Positions 35,860-48,783 of a stretch of DNA of 64,000 bases are shown piece after piece (the first letter of the stretch is position 1; the number at the start of each line of letters is the position of its first letter). This stretch comes from Anaeramoeba flamelloides (lineage: Eukaryota; Metamonada; Anaeramoebidae): NCBI GenBank assembly GCA_027625915.1, contig JANTQA010000029.1, positions 9,362,001 to 9,426,000 of the forward strand. The letters are read 5' to 3'. The notes below the pieces were generated by a model. The model was not told the DNA's origin. It made no database searches and saw only the letters and a program-made list of their open reading frames with translations. Both the position numbers and the translations under genes were made by a program.

Positions 35860-36661
35860 CCTTCTATTTATTTTTTTTTCTCTCTCTCTAAAAAAAAACA
35901 AACAACCAAAAATAACAAAAATTATTTCAAATAATGATCATATGAACACAAATTTTCCTTTGAAAAGCCATTTCAAGAAAAACAAGAATCTTAGATGTTG
36001 TATATAATGCTTCCAATAATGAATTAGTCAGAACCAAAACTCTTGTCAAAGGAGCTATTGTTGTCATTGATGCCACGCCATTTAAGCAATGGTACAAACA
36101 ATTTTATGGTGAAAACATTGGTGATAAAAAAATCAAAAAAGGTGAAAAAGAAACAGAAAAAAAAGAAAAGGAAACCGAAGAAAAAAAAGAAGAACTCAAT
36201 CCAAAACAACTTGTAATCGATATTACTTCCTCTTCTTTTTACCCAATAATTACTTTTTTTTTCTTTTTGCTTTTTAAAATTTTTTTGTTTATTGTTTTGT
36301 TTATTGTTTTGTTTATTTTTTTTTTTATTTTTATTTTTTAATCCCTCATAAATTAACAAACAATCAAACAAACTGAACCTTTTTTTAATTCTCTCAATCC
36401 AATTCAACCAAAAAATAGAGACAAAAATGGAAAAACAAAAACGAAAGAAAAAAGAAAATGAAGAAATACATCCAAAAAAAAGTTAAAAGAAGAGAAGGCC
36501 ACATAATCAGCAAACAACTTGTAGATCAATTTAAAAAAGGAAAATTATTTGCATCAATCAGCTCAAGACCAGGACAATGCGGTAGATGTGATGGTTATAT
36601 TCTCGAAGGCGCTGAACTTGATTTTTATGTACACAAATTAAAAACACGTAAAAAGAAATAA
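35606..36661 (+). CDS. RPS8: 40S ribosomal protein eS8
   Basis: Three exons (35606-35816, 35968-36212, 36419-36661) give 232 residues. The family signatures are all present: [52 protein letters not shown], then [31 protein letters not shown], and [23 protein letters not shown] at the end. eS8 is a structural protein of the small subunit. At 232 residues it is about 24 longer than animal eS8; the extra length is a Lys/Glu-rich stretch at the end of exon 2, a region that varies between eukaryotes. Intron 1 begins GTTTGT and runs straight into a long T homopolymer; its acceptor is GAAAAG. Confidence 0.95.
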
Positions 36662-38340
36662 ATGCTTTTCATTTCTTTTCTTTCATTATAAAAATGAATT
36701 TTATTTCATTTCAAAATCTCTTAACCATGAACTTCTAAACAAACACGACCTACCAACTTACTATTCTTGAGATTTCTTACGATTTATTTTTTTTTTTCTA
36801 TGTTTCTTTTCTCATAATTTTTAAATCAAAACAAATTTATAATTTAATCTGAATTAGAAGCAAAATACCTTATTTTTCTTCATAAAAGATATTTTTACAA
36901 TATTGATCAAATAAACAATCTTTAGAGAAAATAACACAAATCTACTTTTTACTTTTATGTTTTATTTGTTTACTTTGGATTCTATTTTTAAATTCTTTTT
37001 TTAAATAAAATATCAAAAAACACAAGACTTCATATACACAAATTATCTTTCTAATACACCAAAATGGAAAAAAAAAATTTAATTGAACATATAAATCAGA
37101 TTCTCTGAAAAATATTTGGGAATTATTAAATTTTTAAATCAAATGTATCATTTTTTTTCTTTCGGTATTTATTTTAATAAAATTCCACATTAAGATCTAA
37201 CGTTTAAACAAATTTAAAAAACACATAACAACTGTAAATAATTATTTTATAACATTTCTCTTAATAATAATTTAAAAATAAGATTGTTCAAAACTTTTAT
37301 ATTAAGTTAATTAATATATAGATTAGAAATATCCAATTTTGTAATAAAATGACCCTTATTTATTTGAATCATTAGACGAATAAATCGACATCGATTAAAA
37401 ATTTGCAGTTTATTTTTCCTCTATTTGGAATTAATTTGTTATATTTATAAAGAGAAGAATGGTTGTGTGAGTTTCTTCTCTTTAAAGTTATCATTAAAGT
37501 ATGGAAAGTTTTTTTTCATCTTAAAATGTTTTTCTGCAATTGTCAGTTTTTAGTATTTCTTCATTCACTAATATATCCTCTTATCTTGAAACTATTTCAA
37601 AACTAAAGCAATATTTAAAGAGGTGTGTTTTTACAGATGCTGTTTTTTATTAAGAGAAGTTAAGATTATTTTTAATGTCTCTCTTTGAAAATTTTCATTT
37701 CTTTTGTGTTTTTTATTTATGAAAAATTACTTTGATTTTTAAAAAAACTTTAATTTGACAAATAAATTTAAAAATTGAAATAGTCATATAAAATACTCAA
37801 AATGAATTCTAATGAGACGAAATTGAATTAGTATATAAAAAAGAATAATTTCAGATATCTAAGAATACGTATTATTGGATATTTTTTTAGATTGCCGAAT
37901 GGGATTATTTTTACAATAAAATCCCTTTAATTAATATTTTGAAGAACTGATAGATCTCACATTTTTCTTCTGATAATTATAGTAGTATTTGGAATAACAA
38001 AATTAAAATAGAATTATATCAAAATTGGTTCATTATTAAAGAATTGACAAAAAATCGAGGTCGATTCAATGAATGCTACTTGAATATACAAAATAAACAG
38101 AAATACACCAGTTCTTATTTTATAAAACTGAAAAAAACCTAGCAGAAGTTTCTCTCAACTGCCGTAGAGTGCCTAGTTTGTTTTTAATTTTTAATATATC
38201 AGGCTTTATAGATTTAGAATGACTTAAAAGTGAATTTCAAATCACATTTGGTTATTAAATGTTCTTTAATACTATAAGATAATCTTTTTTTTCAATTTAT
38301 TATTTCAGGTGAGTCACAATTTTCGAAAAAGAGTTTAGTA

Positions 38341-38423
38341 TCTGGATTTTGTACCTTAATTTGAGATTATTATTGTGTCTTAAATTTCGTTGAAAGTTTG
38401 TGCCTTAAAATTCGAACCGACGG
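38341..38423. mobile_element. Family A MITE, right half only
   Basis: Only the right arm survives (TTTGTACCTTAATTTGAG through TTTGTGCCTTAAAA to a GAACCGACGGTA end), followed by a TA run. The left arm is missing or unrecognisable. Confidence 0.7.
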
Positions 38424-38938
38424 TATATATATATATATGAAATGAAATTAAAATATTAATTACTAAACGAGAAAAACGAAGAAAAGAGTCTCTTAAATCC
38501 TATTATTTTTGTTTTGAATATGCCATTTTTTATTATTTTTTTTTTTTGTCAAAAAAATTAAATATATATTATTAGGAGGAGTAAAAAAAAAAAAAAGAAT
38601 TCAAAAGGTCTAGAGAAAGAAAAAATAGAACCGGTAATCTCAAAAAAAAAAGCACAAAAATTGTATTTACTTACTTTAAAATAGATCTCAATTGTAGGGA
38701 ACAAATTTAAATACCAACTGAAGAAACATAATACACATAATTATTAGCAATTTATATGATATAGATACTATATTTTATATTTGTTACATTATATATTTTT
38801 TATTTATTTTTAAGCGTGATTTTACATTAAGATATTTTTTCGAATTATTTCTATATATTTTATATTTATGTCTCCTAAATAAAAAATGATCGTATTTTAC
38901 TACACAATAATTTTGGATTTTTTTGTTTTTAAAAAATA

Positions 38939-39134
38939 CAGTCAGTTTCACTTTTAAGACACAAACTTTCAACAAAATTTAAGGCCTAAAAAAATCCCCA
39001 ATTAAGGCACAAAATTCAAATTCTAGTAAAACAATTTGTGAAAATTAAAATTCCAAAAAATGTACCTTAATTTGTGATTTTTTTTGTGCCTTAAATTTCG
39101 TTGAAAGTTTGTGTCTTAAAAGTGAAACTGGCTG
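38939..39134. mobile_element. Palindromic MITE, family A, copy 7
   Basis: CAGTCAGTTTCACTTTTAAG at the left and its complement ending CTGGCTG at the right, with TA on both sides. Left-arm motifs AAGACACAAA, AAGGCCTAAA and AAGGCACAAA show moderate decay. Confidence 0.8.
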
Positions 39135-41435
39135 TAAGGAAAAAATTTATCATTGCTTTTATTGAGAAAAATATAAATATCTATTTTATTTTATTTTGGA
39201 TACTATTAACCCTTCATATGTTATATATTTAGTTGAAATCAATTAAAACACATTCTTTAGCACCGATAAAACTAAAAATGATGTTTAATTACATATTTTT
39301 TATAAATGTAATAACAATAAAAATATAAATTATATTATATGTTTAAAAAAAAAAATATCTTTTTTTTTATTAAGTGCCATATCACAACTTTATTTTGAAA
39401 GAGAAAACTTTAAACTAAATTAGAATTGTTATTATTTTTTACAATGAATCATTTAGATCTAATGAAATTTTTTTTTTTTTTTTTTTTTATTCTTGATAAA
39501 TTAACACCCAAAGGAAAAAATCTTATTACAAAAACACCTATGCTCTCGATTAAAAGTCCCCCCTTTAAACCCTTTATTGCCAATTTTCTGTTTACACCCA
39601 CATTTCGAAATTTAATTATTTTTTTAAAAAAATTATTTTACTTTTCCTTTAATTCCCCCTTTTTATGAATTTATAAACAAATATAAAATTAATTGTTTTA
39701 AATCATTTATTTTGATTTTGTTTCCTCAAAAAATATATTTCTAAAATTGAGTATCTACTAGGAAAATATCATGAAATTAATAATATTTTTTTCAAAGAAT
39801 GTTATAATTTAATATTTTTTATTCAGAAAAAACAGCACATTTCCAAGAAAAACCATTTTTACCAAAAAAAAAAAAAAAACAAAAACTACTATTTGTGTAA
39901 ATGTATTTATTTACAAAAAAATGATTCTTTTACAATAAAGAAAAAATTTGCATTTTTTACTGCATTGTGATTGAAAATTCTAGTTATTTTTACATTTTTT
40001 TATATTTTAATGATTTTTATCACAAAAAAATTATAGAGTTATATAAGTGTTTAGATAAAACTCAATTTTTTTTTTAATTTCAATTGAATTAAAATCTTTT
40101 TGAAAATCCCTTTCATTTGGAAAAGACACAAATTACCAAAAAAAAAATGAATATAGTATAAAAGATAACATTTTTATTGAAAAAAAGACACACATAGTTT
40201 CTAGAAAGTATGAAAAATTATAGGGGTAATACTATTAATTTTAAAATTTCCTAAAATTCCAGTACGTATTTACTATCAATTTTTTTAAAACAAACTAAGA
40301 TATTTTAATACTTATTAATAAGATTCATGGTTTCTTATTTTAGTTCAATTATTAGAATTCATTTTATATTTTTAGTAAATTTTAATTTATCTTTTTGAAA
40401 TTAGATTTTTATTTGTTTCTTAAAATATTTTATAAAACAACATCCCAAAAATTTGGATACACCCAAAATCAAAAATAGCCGAAAAAAAAAAAAAACACAA
40501 ATTATTATATTTTCCCAAACATAATATAATACCAGATTTAAGTTACCAAAATATTGATGTTTTTAAAAGTAATCATTTTCATCCAAATAAAAGAAAAAAA
40601 TTTGTAACCAAAAAAAGAAATCAGTGTATCCAAAATAATGAAAAAAGCTGAACAATAGATGTATTTGTAAATTTGTTGAAATTTCACCAACAATAATCAT
40701 TGATCGATCAAATGATAAGCTACCATCAACCAATTGTATGCGATTTTCCAATTTAACAAACTCAATACTAACCTTCTATCAACCATCGAAAAAAATTCCA
40801 TATCTAACAAAACAGATTACATAACTGGAAAAAAAGAAATGAAAACAATAACAAAAAAGATAAAAAATGAATGAAATAATTGGTAAAATCAAAATCATTT
40901 CCAAATTGAATGTAAAGTGTGGTATTTTTTCTTTTTCAAACTGTTTAAATGGTGTACAAAATTTTGCAATTTAGTTTATATGTTTAGTTCAATAATAATG
41001 TTAAAAATAAATATAACCAGGTATTATTAACAAATCGTAGATTCATCATAAAAACTCTCATATAAATAATTTAGATCATTAAATTTTTTTTTTTTTTCAA
41101 AGTGAAACTTTGAATTAAAAGACTTAATGCTTCCATCACCACCAAAATAAACTAATTGTCAATTTTATTTTAAACAATGATTCATTTTGAACTTTTGGAT
41201 TCTTTTTGTTCAATATCTATGAAAAATAAAAGCAATAGAAAATAGCAAATTTCAAGAAATATATCAAATTTCTTTATTAAAAATTTGAAAAAAAAATAAT
41301 TAAAAAGAAGTTAAAAATTTTAAAAAACAATGAAAGAATATTTCTTGAATATTTTTTTCATTGGATCAACCAATCAAATATCTTAAAATATGATAAAACA
41401 ATATATTTTTCAAATAAATTAAAAATAAAAATTTT

Positions 41436-44400
41436 CTAACAACATTTTTTTTTTTCGTCTTTAATTTTCTTTTGACGATTTTGTTTTTTATCTGATCCAA
41501 TAACTATTGTCTTTTTTCTGATCGGTAAACTATCTTCTGATAAGAAATTTTCAATTTTATCAAATTTTTCAGAAAAAATTGTACAAACGTTTTCAAATAA
41601 ATTATTTATATTTGAACCAGTTTTTGCACTAGTTTCAATATATGAACAATTCCTTTTTTGAACCCAGTCTTTAATTTCCTTTTCTTGCACTTCTCTTTTC
41701 TCCTCAAGATCTGTTTTATTCCCCACGATCATAAGGATAACATTTCTTGGTGCAGAAGTTTGGAGTTCTTGGTACCAATGATCCAATTCTCGAAAAGAGG
41801 ATTGCTTGGTGATGTCAAAACATAAAATTGCAATGTTTGTATCACGATAATAAAGTTTTACCAATGAGTGAAATCTTTCTTCCCCAGCAGTGTCCTATTA
41901 AATGTGACATATAAATATGACGGGTAGCAAATATAAGAAGACAATAGGGAGAAAAAATAAAAAAAAAAAAAAAGAGAATAAAAATTTAGAAACTGGATAT
42001 ATCTTTTATAATAATATGATTAGCTGTTTTGGATATCACATCATTTTTAAACATAATTTGAAGTTATTTTTTTTTTTTTTTCATTAAGCATTTACCTTGT
42101 GTTTCACATGACACTACATGGAAAATATTTTTGAATATAGGGTAGTTACATGATATCCTTTCATTCATTATCGCCCCTCACCAAGGAAAAAAAAAATTAA
42201 AAAGATAATCATCCCAAAGAAATCAATAAAACACAAAACATAAAAAAGAAAATATTTAAAAATATCTTTTTGAATGAAAATTCACACAATACAAAAGATA
42301 AAAAAAAATAATAATAAATCAAGATACAGCTATTTTAAAAAAGCCAGGAACTTTTTAAAACTTTTTATGAAATTTGGATTTTAAAAAATTGAGGATTTTT
42401 AACTAAAACTTTTTAAAAAATACAGTTTTGAAAAATGAGTAATAAAAAATTTTAAAAGCACTTTTATTCACACTTAAACCCCCATCTCACATCCAACGGA
42501 TTATTTATTTCCTTTTATTTAAAAAGAAAGATCATAAAAAATGTTTTTTATGAAAAATAGTCCTCACTCCTTTCTGAAACTTTATTTTTTTTTGGAAAAT
42601 TTTTAATTCAAGCAATCTTTTAAATAAAAATAAATTCCACACCTTTTTAAAATAGTTGTAGTATTTTGTGTGTGTTTTTTTAATTTCATCTGTTTTTATA
42701 CACCCAGATTTAATTTTTCTTTTTTATTGTACAATTAACATATATTTCAGGAATATTGGATACATTATCTCTTTTATTTCAAAATCGAACCTTATTTATG
42801 TTTTATTTTAAATATATATTTTTAATTTTTTTTATAAACGTTTTTTGAGATACTACTGTTTTACTTTAAGATAACACGATACATAACCTTCAAAATATTA
42901 TTACATTAAACCGGTAAAATAATAAATCCTGGGTTTGCATTTTAAATAGTTACTTTTGTTGATAATGTTTTTTTTTTTACTTTTTTTAAAAATTTGAATT
43001 AAATTTATTTAACTGAATTCGAATATCGAAAACTTTTTTTCTGTTCCAATTTTTTCCCCTTTCTTCAAAAAAAAATATTTGAATTTTCCAATTACCATTC
43101 TTTCTTCTTTTTCTTGAAATAAATTTTTTTTTTTTTTTGTGGTGTTTTTTTTTATGATGTCTAGTAGAAAATATTTTTTAAAAATCAACCAAACAATAAT
43201 AAAAAAAATGTTAAAATCAATTATTTTACTATTTTTTTTTGCTAATTAATTTATATTTTCATTGATTAGTAATAATTTTCCAAATTTTATATAACAGTTC
43301 GGTGAAAAAAGATCAATAAACTTTTTAATTGGGAACCTTAAAGGAACCTGAAAATGAAAAGTATTCTATTAATAAAAGAATAAATAAATGATTAAATACA
43401 AAAATGGAAAGATTCAGGAACAATAACATTTTTTTAAAATACTATCTTTGAATATGGGTTTTTCTTTGATTGATCGATCATTAAAAAATTGTTCAAAAAA
43501 TTGATTATTTTTATGGTCTCCAAAAAAATACACATCTACGATTTCGATATGAAAGTAGATTTAAATTGTTTTTGTTAGTTTGATCGAAAATATTATAATG
43601 AATTATTCTATAAAGTTAATTTATTTTCTTCTTTTAATTGATTTTATTTTTTATTTTCAGGTTTCTGTGATTCTATTAAGATTACCAATTAAAAATCGTG
43701 TTGGACTTTTTTTTCCCGTTTCACTTTTTTTCCCAAATGGTAACTTTTTATCTTGATAACCCCATAATTAAAAAAAATAAATAGTAATTCCAAAAAAAAA
43801 CAATTTTTTAAAATTTTTTATTCGAGTTAATTTTTAAAATAAATTGATATTACTCTAAAAACTAAGTAATCGAATATAATCACAAAAGAAATTGCATTTT
43901 TTGTAAAGAGTTTTTTATTTATAGAACTTTAAGAAACCAGTACCATACTACTTATTATTAATGTTAGGATTCTTTGATCATTTAATGTTTCGGTCTATAC
44001 TGGTATTTAAATAATAAATGTGAAAAAACCTTCGATTACTTTTCCTTATTTTAACCAAGAAACTTGCAAAGAAGTAGATTGTAATTTGTTATCTCTTTTT
44101 ATTTGTTTGGTCTTTTTTTTTTTTTATTATATATTGGGTGGTGTTTTCGTCAAACTTTCAATCTAAAAATCCTAAATGAAATGAATTTTCAAGAATGGAG
44201 AAATAGAATTATCAGCTGAAATAGTATACCATTTAAATATCAAACACAGGTATAAAAAAGAAACACAACTTGTTTTTTCAAATATGGGTTCAAAAATTCT
44301 TCGATATGGTTATTTTGACAACAGTAGTGTTGTGATTCAAAAAAATAATTTAATAGATTGAAAACAGAGGTAAAGTTGGATGGAAAAAAATGATAGTCTA

Positions 44401-44930
44401 AAGAGAAATTTTAATTTGGATAGTTTTTTTTGGATTTTTAAAAGAATTGTTGGTTAAGTTTATTGTGCCTTTTGGTTGGATTTTATAAAAGATCTTTTTT
44501 TGTTTTTCAATTCTTATTGAAAGCTGGCATTCTTGATTTTCTTGTTTGTTTGCTGGGGAACGCATTAACATAATTTAATTTGGTTTTTTTATTTTGGAAT
44601 GCTTGTATTTCGAAGCTTTTTTGTTTTTCAAAATGCCAAGAAAATGTCAAAAAAAGAAAAAAAATTAAAAAAAAAACAAAAAGAAAATAATTAACAATTG
44701 AATTAACTTACCCAAATGTTTAAGTAATAAGATTTCTCATCAACAACACAAACTTTGGAGAGAAAGGTGCTTCCAATAGTTTTTCGTTGTTGTTCATTAA
44801 AACAATTTTTTAAAAATCTTTCAACAATAGAAGTTTTGCCAACACCAGAAGCACCAATAAGAACAATTTTTAATTCAGTCTGTTGGCTTGAGTTTTCGCT
44901 TTCACTCTCAAAATCGCTAGAATATAACAT
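41436..44930 (-). CDS. Rab5/Rab21-like small GTPase
   Basis: Two exons (44712-44930 and 41436-41894, minus strand) separated by a 2,817-bp intron; together 225 residues. G-motifs: P-loop GASGVGKTS (26-34), switch I KTIGSTF, WDTAGEERF, NKTD, ETSAK. The C-terminus KKKCC is a geranylgeranylation signal, so the protein should cycle onto endosomal or other membranes. FLSK, YYRDTNIAILCFDIT and HWYQEL place it nearest Rab5/21/22. The splice falls exactly between the TGG and GAC codons of WDTAG. The catalytic Gln of switch II is Glu (codon GAA), which in Ras-type GTPases is expected to slow hydrolysis. The start ATG is chosen because it lies just before a short acidic Ser-rich lead to the G-domain; the frame is open further upstream, but with AT-rich, UTR-like sequence. 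Confidence 0.9.
43297..43744. mobile_element. Inverted-repeat family B, copy 4
   Basis: About 450 bp in the Rab intron. The right end carries two tandem 'gtttcacttttttt'-type units before 'cccaaatgg', and the left end reads 'ttttaattgggaacctta', the family B signature. It is in the opposite orientation to copies 1 and 2. Confidence 0.65.
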
Positions 44931-45389
44931 TTGATCACAAAACAAAAAAATAAGATTAAAAAATGAGAATTTGATATGTGAATTCTGGATCCAAAAGTTG
45001 AAAATAATAATATTATTGAACAAGTGAATATATTTTAAGACAGAATTTATTTGAAAATGGATACTGTATTATTAAGAATATAGGTAATTTAAAAGAATAA
45101 GTTATGAAGTTTTCCAAAGTATTCTAAAAAAGATTTGACTTCTATATTCAAAGGAGTATAAGTCTGAAAAATTTTTCTAAAACAGGTAGAGTAAAATGAA
45201 GGTGAATAAAAAGTAATAAGTTATGTTTTTCGAATTAATTATGAGATAGAAGACATTTAGTTAGTGATAGTTTTTTCAGAATGTAATTGATCAAAATAAT
45301 ATGTCCCTAAAACATATAATCTGTGTTTCAAAATATAACCAATGTTTTTTTTTTCTTCTTGTTTTAATGTTTAATCTAATTTACCACAC

Positions 45390-45740
45390 AATAGTATACT
45401 ATTGTTTATTTCAATTTTGAATGTAAATGTCTTGATTTTTTGAGTAAATTTTAAATTAGGAATGAAATTTGTCTAAAATTTTTCTCAATTTTCTCTATTT
45501 TTTAAAATTTTTTGTTTTTTTGATAAAAATTTTCTTAAAAATTTTACTTTATTTTTTGAGATAAATTTTGTCATTTGATCCTTTATTTTGGAATTTCTTT
45601 TGAGATAATAAAACTTTACAAACTCATACTCAATTGAATTAAGGTTTATTATTTATTTCTTAGATCATTTAATCGATATATCTTTTATAAAAAAGAAACA
45701 TTCTTTTTATTTTGGGATAAGAATTAAATTTTTTTGAAAC
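45390..45740. repeat. Two-copy repeat (family I), copy 1
   Basis: Similar to 49085-49420: 'gagtaaattttaaattagga' against 'tagtaaatttcaaattcgga', then 'ttgatccttt' and 'gaactttaag/aaactttaca' blocks. Diverged and non-coding. Confidence 0.5.
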
Positions 45741-46356
45741 TATTTTGACCCAGTAAATTGGAATAAATTAATAATAGCCTTTTGCAAATAACCCATTCAA
45801 ACTTTCAACGGCATTGATGAAGATTTTGAATCACTATACAAACCTCAAAAATAGCAAAGAAAATTTAAAAAAAAATATAAAATTTTAAATTTAATCAATA
45901 ATATCTTTTACAAATATTATTTAAATTTATAAATTTATTATTTGTTATAAATAAAGCCGGAAGCAAACCCAAGATTAAATATACTTTGATTATAAAAAAA
46001 ATTTACAAAAAAAAAAAAAATAAATAAACTATTGATAATTTGCAAACTTATCTTGAACGGTATTCATTAATATTAGCTATTTGATCAAAAATTATTTTTA
46101 AAATATATTTTATAATAGAAGTCAAAAAAATCGAATTGTCTAGTAAAACTTTTTTTAAAATTTGATTATTTATGATTATATTATTTTTTTCTTAGCATTC
46201 AAGAATTCATTTTAATATATTTTAATTGTATTTTAAATTTGATGAATAACTTTCAAATAGAGAATCAATAATTTTGATTATGAAAGAATTATTTGTTCTA
46301 TTAAATTGGAAAAAAATACTTTTTCTTTGATTTTTCATTTAGGTTTTCTTTAATTT

Positions 46357-46886
46357 TTGAAATAAACAGAAAATTTATTATAATTTTCGGTTTATCTCAA
46401 AAAGTAAAAAAAAATGTCATTAGCTTTTCCATAATTTAGAAAAAATGGGTAGAATCTAAGATTTTACTCTATTGTTTTCAATCCCAGAAAAGCTAGGCAA
46501 TAGATAGCACTTTACAGAAAATTTCGTTAGGTTTTTTATTATTCAAAATAATAGTGTAAACTTATTATTATCTATTCTTGAGTTTTCTGTTTTATTTGTG
46601 AAGTGTTGTAGGTTTTTTTGTACTTGTTGAAATAAACCGAAAATTTATTACAATTTTCTCTTTATTTTAAAAAAGCAAAAAAAAAACCTAGAACACTTCA
46701 CAAATAAAACAGAAAACTTCAAGAAAATTGTTGTTAGTTTTTTTTTTAATTTTAGAAATTAAAAAAAAAAAAAGACTTTGGTACTAAATGAAACTTTACG
46801 AACACTTTCTATAGGTTTTCCAGGGTTCAAAAGAATCGAGTAAAATCTGAAATTTTACTCAATTCTTTTAAATCCTAGAAAAACTA
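46357..46886. repeat. Cluster of three fold-back hairpins
   Basis: Three separate palindromes lie in a row: 46420-46495, 46577-46723 (arms ~43 bp with few mismatches) and 46812-46886. The loop of the middle one (46628-46680) is a direct repeat of 46357-46410. This looks like a duplicated fold-back element. Confidence 0.7.
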
Positions 46887-47818
46887 ATACAATTATGTTG
46901 GTTTTTCCCAGAATTTATACGAATAGTTTTATTTCATTATATTTTTCTGGTTTTTTTAAATTATGAAAAAAACTTGGAAACAAAATGATATTCATTAGTA
47001 ATAGTTTTTTCTACATTTCAGTTTTATTACATAAGTACTAAAATTTTAAAAGAATTTGTTATTATATAAATACATAAAGATCTCAAAGATGAAGTAAATT
47101 AAAATTCATTCTTTTGAGATTTATTTTAAAATCCCCAAAAAAAAAAAAAAAAAAAAAAAAACGAAACCTTATAAACAAGATAAACCTTGAAAATTTTTCA
47201 TACTATTAACAACAATAATTATAATATTCATAGATATTTAAAGTAAGATAAATATGGTTATATTGTAAATAATCTTAATTTATATCGCAAAACGGGTTTT
47301 TAAGTAGTGTTTTTATCTAAAATAAAATTGAAAGTATTCTTTTTTTCTTACAAAATGGTTCTTAATATTATTTCAAAATAACTTCATTTTCATTCTTTTT
47401 ATACAAGTAAGAATTATAAATTAGGCATGGTGAAAATTAAAATTCAATATATTTAACAAAATAATCAATTTATTGGTTATGTGCCAAAGATTAAAAAAAA
47501 AAATCATATTTTAGATACTCATAAAATCATTGTTTTCGACAAAAATTTCCATTTTGTGGCAACCGTCCTGTAAAAATTGAAGATCAATTATTTTTGCAAA
47601 AATAATCTAGTCCAATGCACTTTATTGTCAGTAGAATCTTATTCTTAATTCTAAATACAAATATAGTTTAAAAACCAAATTGATCATCTGGAAATAATCT
47701 CAATTTTATTTTAAGCATTGTTAAAAAAAATTCAAAATGATTTTTCTTTTTAAATAAACAAATAGAATCATTTCAAACGACCCAAATGTTCTTTTTATAT
47801 TAAATATCTTTTTAATTA

Positions 47819-48012
47819 CAGTTAGTTCCAAATTTAAGACACAAAATTCAACGAAATTTAAGTTATAAAAAAAAATTCCAAATTAAGGAACAAAATTTAG
47901 AATTTTTTTTTACAAATTATTTTACTAGAATCTGAATTTTGTGCCTTAATTTGAGATTTTTTATCTGCCTTAAATTTCATTACAGTTTGTACCTTAAAAG
48001 TGGAATTGGCTG
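47819..48012. mobile_element. Palindromic MITE, family A, copy 8
   Basis: CAGTTAGTTCCAAATTTAAG at the left, complement ending TTGGCTG at the right, with TA on both sides. It is followed within 40 bp by a TA microsatellite and then the family C element. Confidence 0.8.
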
Positions 48013-48049
48013 TATTATAAATATTGAAAAATCTGATTTTTTATTTAGA

Positions 48050-48076
<27 letters not shown>
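48050..48076. repeat. TA microsatellite
   Basis: Thirteen TA units at the left edge of the family C element; a shorter TA run marks its right edge. Confidence 0.95.
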
Positions 48077-48080
<4 letters not shown>

Positions 48081-48783
48081 CTCTGTTTCAGTCAAAGGGG
48101 CCCAACGTTTTTTTCAAATATCAATTATTTTATATAATTGACCTTTGAAGAACAAATAAGAAATAAAGAGAATAATACACCTCAAAGAAATGTTGATACA
48201 TGTCTGAAAGAATATTAATAAATCAATAGCTTTTCTTAAAAATTGAAAAACTCAAATTCTTAGGGCCCTATTGAGAAAAAAATACGATGTTTGTTTTGAA
48301 CTTCTACTGGTATTTGAATAATAAATAGGAAACATTTTTCACTTCATTTTCCATACTTTTCTTTTAGAAATTAAGCCCTCAAACAAAGTTTGTTGGTATT
48401 TGAGGTCTCTATTTGAAAAAGGAAATGAAAATGAAGTGAAAATTTTTCACATTTATTAAACAAATATCAAGATCAAAGATCAAATTGAATTCCAATAGAA
48501 ATCAATATGATTTCTCAACAATCTTTACATGGTTTCAATGACATTAGAATAACAAGTTTTGACCAAGTGACTATTGATCTTGCAATAAAAAAATATTTTG
48601 CAAATGAATTAGGTTTTTAAAAAAAAATCGAAAAAAAAAAAACAAAAATGTGTAGAAATGTGAAAAAATGATTTCAATTTTAAAAATTTCCAAAATAAAA
48701 TTTTTCTTCTAATATCTATGCAAACCCTTTAAAAACGTGTATTATACCATTACAACAGGTCCCCTTTGACTGAAAAATAGTTT
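48077..48783. mobile_element. TIR repeat family C, copy 4 (cleanest ends)
   Basis: Bounded by TTTCAGTCAAAGGGG (48086-48100) and its perfect complement CCCCTTTGACTGAAA (48761-48775), with matching TA-rich outer flanks. The interior is the reverse complement of the other family C copies, plus a ~180-bp self-complementary block (48290-48470) that they lack. Non-coding, so non-autonomous. Confidence 0.75.

Larger units (their letters stand above)
36662..41435. other. Convergent intergenic region, eS8 / Rab
   Basis: AT-rich. Contains half of a family A MITE (38341-38423) and a full copy only 516 bases further (38939-39134). A T-run-interrupted frame near 39.43-39.67 kb has Pro/Lys codons but no similarity to a known family. 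Nothing else was recognised. Confidence 0.5.

Noticed and set aside
35587-35901. Minus-strand frame opposite eS8 exon 1
   Set aside because: Antisense shadow of a highly conserved ribosomal exon plus a poly-A run.
44185-44361. 58-codon plus-strand frame (VFSNMGSKILRYGYFDN) inside the Rab intron
   Set aside because: Stop-bounded, without an ATG near its start or recognisable similarity; length is within chance expectation.
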